In this document: positions 6,834-10,352 of the stretch, in pieces
Layout of the letters: the number at the start of each line of letters is the position of its first letter
Numbering within the stretch: position 1 is the first letter of the stretch
Source of the DNA: Dehalococcoidia bacterium
Lineage (GTDB): Bacteria; Chloroflexota; Dehalococcoidia; UBA3495
Assembly: GCA_028822675.1 (NCBI GenBank)
Contig: JAPKDE010000077.1
Coordinates: 1-10,352 of the forward strand
Direction of reading: 5' to 3'
Length of the DNA: 10,352 bases
Translations under genes and position numbers: made by a program
The notes under the pieces: generated by a model
What the model saw: only the letters and a program-made list of their open reading frames with translations
What the model was told of the DNA's origin: nothing
Databases searched by the model: none

Positions 6834-7805
6834 CTATTCGTATAGATGGCAGGACAGTAGGTGTCCGCCCCCCATGTCCTTAATCACAGGCTCTTCCACC
6901 GAGCACCGATCCATGGCGAATGGACACCTGGGGTGGAAATTGCAACCCGACGGCGGATTAATCGGAGAAGGTACCTCGCCTGTGAGGATGATCTCATCGC
7001 CTATATCGTCTGGATGGGCTGGTAGGGCTGCTGAAAACAAGGCTTTGGTGTAGGGGTGGAGTGGGTTGTCGTACAGTTCCTCAGTGGGACTATGTTCCAC
7101 TATCTTGCCTAGGTACATGACAACCGTTTGGTGGGCCATGTAACGCACGGTGGCCAAGTTGTGGGCCACCAACATGAAAGACACCCCAGTCTCGGCCTGG
7201 AGGTCTACGAGCAGGTTCATAACCTGCGCCCTGATAGAAACGTCCAACGCCGATACGGGCTCATCTAGGATGATCAATTTGGGAGAAGAAGCCAGTGCGC
7301 TTGCCACTGCCACTCTTTGTCTCTGGCCGCCGCTGAATTCATGGGGATATAGCTCAGCCTGTTCCGGCGCCAACCCCACCTGCTCCATCACTTCTTTAAC
7401 GCGGTCGTAAGCATCTTTTTTAGAGACGTCCTTGTTGACGACCAAGGCTTCCGAAACAATGTCTTTAATCTTCATTCTGGGGCTTAAGGATGACCACGGG
7501 TCTTGGAACACGGCCTGGACCTGAGTCCGGTATTCCTTTAGGCTCTGCCCGGAGAAAGTCTGGATGTCTGTGCCTTCCATGAATATCTGGCCCGCAGTTG
7601 GCTCTTCTAAACGCAGGAGCAGTTTGGAGGTAGTGGTCTTGCCGCAACCAGACTCGCCGACCAATCCCAGGGTCTCCCCGGCGTTGATGGTAAAGTCGAT
7701 ACTGTCCACAGCCCGAACCTGGCCAACAGTCTTCATAAAGACTAGACCCTTGGTCACGGGAAAGTATTTCTGAAGGTTTTCGGCCCTCAACAGTCCTTCA
7801 GCCAA
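6834..7805 (-). CDS. ABC importer ATPase, DppF/OppF-like
   Basis: One of two ATP-hydrolysing subunits, 323 residues, cytoplasmic. Walker A GESGCGKT is at residues 50-57, the Q-loop glutamine at 101, the signature SGGQRQR at 158-164, Walker B LIILDE at 177-182, the D-loop SALDVS after it, and the H-loop histidine at 215. The C-terminal oligopeptide-transporter domain has HPYTKAL and four cysteines at 288, 294, 301 and 319. The start is TTG at 7805, supported by GGAGG six bases upstream; no better in-frame codon exists. It follows the DppD-like gene by 17 bases on the same strand, so the two are co-transcribed. All catalytic motifs are intact. The DppF-type ATPase normally forms a heterodimer with the DppD type. 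Confidence 0.93.
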   Translation of the reverse strand: MAEGLLRAENLQKYFPVTKGLVFMKTVGQVRAVDSIDFTINAGETLGLVGESGCGKTTTSKLLLRLEEPTAGQIFMEGTDIQTFSGQSLKEYRTQVQAVFQDPWSSLSPRMKIKDIVSEALVVNKDVSKKDAYDRVKEVMEQVGLAPEQAELYPHEFSGGQRQRVAVASALASSPKLIILDEPVSALDVSIRAQVMNLLVDLQAETGVSFMLVAHNLATVRYMAHQTVVMYLGKIVEHSPTEELYDNPLHPYTKALFSAALPAHPDDIGDEIILTGEVPSPINPPSGCNFHPRCPFAMDRCSVEEPVIKDMGGGHLLSCHLYE

Positions 7806-7822
7806 CGATGCCCTCCCTGCGC

Positions 7823-8809
7823 CTAATTATCCCACTCAGGCTGCGACATAAAGCAGGCCACTGAATGGTTATTTTCGTGCATGGTTATTTCGGGGTAGCT
7901 TTTGGTGCAGACCTCTCTGGCGTTGATGCACCTAGGAGCAAACCTACAACCTTCTGGCAAGTCCCAAAGGAACGGTGGTTGACCGTCAATGGCACGGAGA
8001 CGGTCGGTCCGGTCCATCTTGGGGACCGAGTCCATCAGCGCCTGTGTGTAAGGATGGTGAGGTTTGTTGAACAGGTCCCTTACGTCGGCCTGTTCTACGA
8101 TTCTGCCAGCGTACATTACCGCTACTCGGTCGCACATCCGGGCCACAATCCCAAAATCATGAGTGATGAATATAATAGCCAGCCCAGTCTCCGCTTGAAT
8201 ATCTTTCAGAAGCCTCAAGTACTGCAGTTGGATGGTTACATCCAAGGCTGTGGTGGGCTCATCGGCGATGATAATCTTGGGTGATGCTGAAACGGCTATT
8301 GCTCCGATGACCCGTTGCTTCATGCCTCCACTCATCTGGTGAGGATAGTCATCAAGACGGCGTTCAGGTGCAGCCACCCTCACGTTTCTGAGGGCTTCCA
8401 TAGCTTTGGTTAACATCTCTTTCCGGCCATTTTTGCCATGGGCTCCAAGAGCCTCAATCAATTGGTTGCCAATGGTGAACACCGGGTTCAGGGAGGTCTG
8501 TGGGTCCTGAAGAATCATCGATATCTTACGACCTCGGACCTGTCTCATATCTTTGTCAGAGAGTGAAACCAAGTCTTCACCGTCTAGAAGGATCTCTCCG
8601 GATACGATTCGCGCGGCAGGCTTTGGAATTAACCTAAGAAGCGAAAGGGCAGTCATCGTCTTGCCGCAGCCGGATTCCCCTACGATGCCAAGGGTTTCTC
8701 CTTCACGAACCGAGAAACTTACTCCATCCACCGCTTTGGTGACCCCCCGGCGGTTGAAGAAGTAGGTATGGAGGTCCTTTACCTCTAGAACAATGTCTTT
8801 TTCAGTCAT
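7823..8809 (-). CDS. ABC importer ATPase, DppD/OppD-like
   Basis: The other ATPase subunit, 328 residues, cytoplasmic. Walker A GESGCGKT is at 44-51, the Q-loop glutamine at 101, the signature SGGMKQR at 160-166, Walker B IIIADE at 179-184 and the H-loop histidine at 217. The C-terminal domain has HPYTQAL and cysteines at 288, 294, 301 and 319, exactly the positions seen in its DppF-like partner. Residue and motif style (SGGMKQR, ADEPTTALDVT) match DppD over DppF. The ATG at 8809 has no strong ribosome binding site within 15 bases, which may mean weak or leaderless translation; the reading frame and homology still fit this start well. It is first in a two-gene unit that runs toward the permease genes. 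Confidence 0.93.
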   Translation of the reverse strand: MTEKDIVLEVKDLHTYFFNRRGVTKAVDGVSFSVREGETLGIVGESGCGKTMTALSLLRLIPKPAARIVSGEILLDGEDLVSLSDKDMRQVRGRKISMILQDPQTSLNPVFTIGNQLIEALGAHGKNGRKEMLTKAMEALRNVRVAAPERRLDDYPHQMSGGMKQRVIGAIAVSASPKIIIADEPTTALDVTIQLQYLRLLKDIQAETGLAIIFITHDFGIVARMCDRVAVMYAGRIVEQADVRDLFNKPHHPYTQALMDSVPKMDRTDRLRAIDGQPPFLWDLPEGCRFAPRCINAREVCTKSYPEITMHENNHSVACFMSQPEWDN

Positions 8810-8898
8810 CTAATCGCCCATGGATCGTATTTGAATCAGGCTCACGGTGAGTTGACCGACGACAAGTTACCATATTAACGGCTATTGGGCAAAATACT

Positions 8899-8925
8899 CA
8901 TATTCTTACTAGAATTAGCAATATG
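8899..8925. promoter_or_regulatory. AT-rich nested dyad upstream of the ATPase pair
   Basis: CATATT (8899-8904) is inverted as AATATG (8920-8925), and ATTCT (8902-8906) is inverted as AGAAT (8911-8915). The nested dyads sit about 90-115 bases upstream of the DppD-like start codon on the minus strand, next to the weak promoter candidate. They could be an operator, but a chance palindrome in AT-rich DNA is equally possible. Confidence 0.22.
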
Positions 8926-9179
8926 CGGGAGGTCGGGATTGATGGAAATACCATCGGATGGTGCATGTCATCGCCAACCCGGCATATGCGAATAGTTGGG
9001 TTGATTCATTATCGAAAACCGGCCGGTTGGCGAAGGCACTCGGACATAGGGATTGTTTATTTGTTTAATCCCGTTTGGCGAGGATTTCTCGAACAATAAA
9101 CAGAAGACGAAAGAGCGAAACATGTCGTCAAGCCGAAGCGGGTCGGCCATTGGGTGAATCGCGAGATATCTAACGAAAT

Positions 9180-9260
9180 TTACCCTCGAAGTCTGTCTCC
9201 TACCATTTCCGGCTGATTTATAGGTACCTTGCCTGGCGCATTATTTTGATCTTGACTCAT
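9180..9260 (-). CDS. Small ORF or gene remnant downstream of hyuB
   Basis: A 26-codon frame, ATG at 9260 to TAA at 9182-9180, about 75 bases after the hyuB stop and on the same strand. It has a canonical ribosome binding site: AGGAG (9266-9270) with a five-base spacer. The peptide starts MSQDQNNAPGK and ends VGDRLRG. It is polar, with no signal peptide or membrane segment. The ending resembles the first helix of Xre-type helix-turn-helix regulators (VGDRLRxLR), so it could be the start of a lost regulator gene, but that match is too short to rely on. It may be a real small protein in the hyuB transcript or a decayed gene end. I do not recognise it. Confidence 0.35.
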   Translation of the reverse strand: MSQDQNNAPGKVPINQPEMVGDRLRG

Positions 9261-9335
9261 AAACGCTCCTGCAAGGTAATCGCTATGTTGCTGCAATAAG
9301 TGCATCAGTCAGGACGAGTGGGTCAGTGGTTTCCG

Positions 9336-10352
9336 CTAAACGCTTTCCGCCTGCATCTCTGCTCGCAGTTTCTCGGTGGCTGGTATGTCTAGAGCTGAGT
9401 TTTTAAGGTTGATTACCACGCCATACTCTCGGCGCACGTAGTCCACCGACAGCTTCTCTTGTTCAACGTCATCTGCTACAGCGAACATGTCCCGTTCTAA
9501 GGGATTGCCAAAGCCGCCGGCCCCTGCTTGCACTACCCGGTAAAGGTCCCCCTTCTTCAATTGCCGAAGGGTTTTGCCAGGAAGCTTTTCCTCTTGGCCG
9601 GTGCCGGGGTTTAGATAGTTCTCGGTGGGCGTGCCCGGTTTGCCTCCCTGCACTCCCCAAGGTGTGAAGTCAGAGCGGTCAGAGCGCAGTTGGAATGTTG
9701 CGTCCTCCGCAAGAAGACGGAACTCGCGCTCGATTCCCAGTCCGCCCCGGAATTTGCCAGCCCCGCCGGTATTGGGCACGAACCCGTAGCGTTCCACCAT
9801 CAACGGCTGCTCCGACTCAATGCTCTCGATGGGTGTATTAGCCATGTTCAGTATGGGAGCAGCCAGTCCATCGGCGCCGTCCAGATTGGGTCCGCCGCCG
9901 CGAGGCCCGTCGTTCGCAAACTCCAGGTAGACCCAGGCCTTGCGGTTGGAGTCGTAACCACCCCAGCTAACGCCAATCTCGCCTCCGCCCCAGGCCGCTG
10001 GGACCTTGCCCGGCATCGCCTGTGCCATTGCGCCGAAGATAGTCTGGCAGATTCTGAACCCGGCCAGGCCACGTGCCGCCACTGGTGCCGGGTGTTGCGG
10101 GTGGACGAAGCAGCCCTCCGGCGCGGTGATGTTGAAGGGCCGGAAGAAGCCGCTGTTGGACTGGATCGCCGGGTCTATCAGGCACTTCAGCACGGCATAG
10201 ACGTTGGATTTGGTGTAGGCAAAGTTAGGATTGATGGAGCCCTTGGCCTGAGGCGAGGTGCCTTCAAAGTCAACGAAAATCTCGGCCCCCTGAATCTTGA
10301 CCTTGGCATGGATCGCAATGGGATGAAGGTCAATGCCGTCATTGTCGATGTA
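9336..10352 (-). CDS. hyuB: Hydantoinase/oxoprolinase B subunit (HyuB), C-terminal part
   Basis: The last 338 codons of a HyuB-family protein, which is usually 550-600 residues. The frame stays open to the right edge, so the 5' part lies outside the window. HyuB subunits work with HyuA in ATP-dependent opening of cyclic amides: hydantoins, N-methylhydantoins or 5-oxoproline. Related enzymes carboxylate acetone or acetophenone. Family blocks in order are VDFEGTSPQAKGSINPNF near the edge, CLIDPAIQSNSGFFRPFNI, PQHPAPVAARGLAGFR, GAMAQAMPGKVPAAWGGGE, GGAGKFRGGLGIEREFRLL and GAGGFGNPLERD. An internal GTG at 10193 is not the start, because the conserved sequence continues upstream of it. The product is cytoplasmic. 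A hyuA gene is expected further right. The exact substrate is undetermined. Confidence 0.92.
   Translation of the reverse strand, partial: YIDNDGIDLHPIAIHAKVKIQGAEIFVDFEGTSPQAKGSINPNFAYTKSNVYAVLKCLIDPAIQSNSGFFRPFNITAPEGCFVHPQHPAPVAARGLAGFRICQTIFGAMAQAMPGKVPAAWGGGEIGVSWGGYDSNRKAWVYLEFANDGPRGGGPNLDGADGLAAPILNMANTPIESIESEQPLMVERYGFVPNTGGAGKFRGGLGIEREFRLLAEDATFQLRSDRSDFTPWGVQGGKPGTPTENYLNPGTGQEEKLPGKTLRQLKKGDLYRVVQAGAGGFGNPLERDMFAVADDVEQEKLSVDYVRREYGVVINLKNSALDIPATEKLRAEMQAESV

Larger units (their letters stand above)
8810..9335. other. Largely non-coding spacer between hyuB and ATPase genes
   Basis: The right part (9180-9260, -) has one small reading frame with a good ribosome binding site. The remainder holds no gene I can support. 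Near the ATPase gene an AT-rich tract contains an imperfect dyad, CATATT (8899-8904) with AATATG (8920-8925) and inner ATTCT/AGAAT. On the minus strand TTGCCC and TAACTT, 17 bases apart (8868-8896), make a weak candidate promoter for the ATPase pair. A short GATGG/CCATC hairpin lies at 8941-8955. No terminator for hyuB is evident. Confidence 0.5.

Noticed and set aside
7865..8284. 139-codon frame on the + strand
   Set aside because: It is antisense to the DppD-like ATPase and shows no independent family signal.
8968..9150. 60-codon frame on the minus strand in the spacer after hyuB
   Set aside because: No Shine-Dalgarno precedes the ATG, the composition is unremarkable and no family is recognisable.
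1..10352. CRISPR array, rRNA, prophage or integrase attachment site
   Set aside because: No regularly spaced repeats, rRNA sequence, phage genes or integrase were seen.

Overview
The window looks like an accessory catabolic and transport region of a mid-GC bacterial chromosome. The mix of a cyclohexanone monooxygenase-type flavoenzyme, a dipeptide-family ABC importer with a Ser/Ala/Pro linker after its lipobox, and a hydantoinase/oxoprolinase B subunit suggests Chloroflexota (Dehalococcoidia or SAR202-like). That placement is an inference from protein style only; there is no rRNA or other marker gene here.

Layout. Bases 1-501 hold no convincing gene. They contain two short intergenic repeat units, a terminator-like hairpin (about 259-298), a second hairpin (339-384) and the leader of the first gene. 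Bases 502-2136 (+) encode a Baeyer-Villiger-type FAD/NADPH monooxygenase. Bases 2137-2922 carry a broken IS3-type orfA (2277-2606, -) and a candidate promoter for the transporter. Bases 2923-6661 (+) encode a lipoprotein solute-binding protein (2923-4599), a pair of adjacent palindromes (4604-4686), and two permeases (4710-5627 and 5627-6661). A strong, probably bidirectional terminator lies at 6707-6748. Bases 6834-8809 (-) encode the two ATPases, the DppD-like gene first in transcription and the DppF-like gene second. Bases 8810-9335 are mostly non-coding but include a 26-codon reading frame with a good Shine-Dalgarno (9180-9260, -). From 9336 to the right edge (-) is the C-terminal part of a HyuB-type hydantoinase/oxoprolinase subunit that continues outside the window.

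How the genes work together. The solute-binding lipoprotein, two permeases and two ATPases form a complete PepT/Dpp/Opp-type importer, but its parts sit in two convergent transcription units. The substrate cannot be read from sequence: family members import di- and oligopeptides, nickel, sugars, opines and other small organic molecules. The HyuB gene suggests use of cyclic amides such as hydantoins or 5-oxoproline. The monooxygenase suggests oxidation of ketones. A link between these enzymes and the importer is plausible from proximity only.

I see no clear undescribed system. The points most worth a second look are the degenerate C-terminal region of the monooxygenase, the paired palindromes between binding protein and permease, the split convergent importer, the long extracytoplasmic insertion in the second permease, and the small reading frame after hyuB.
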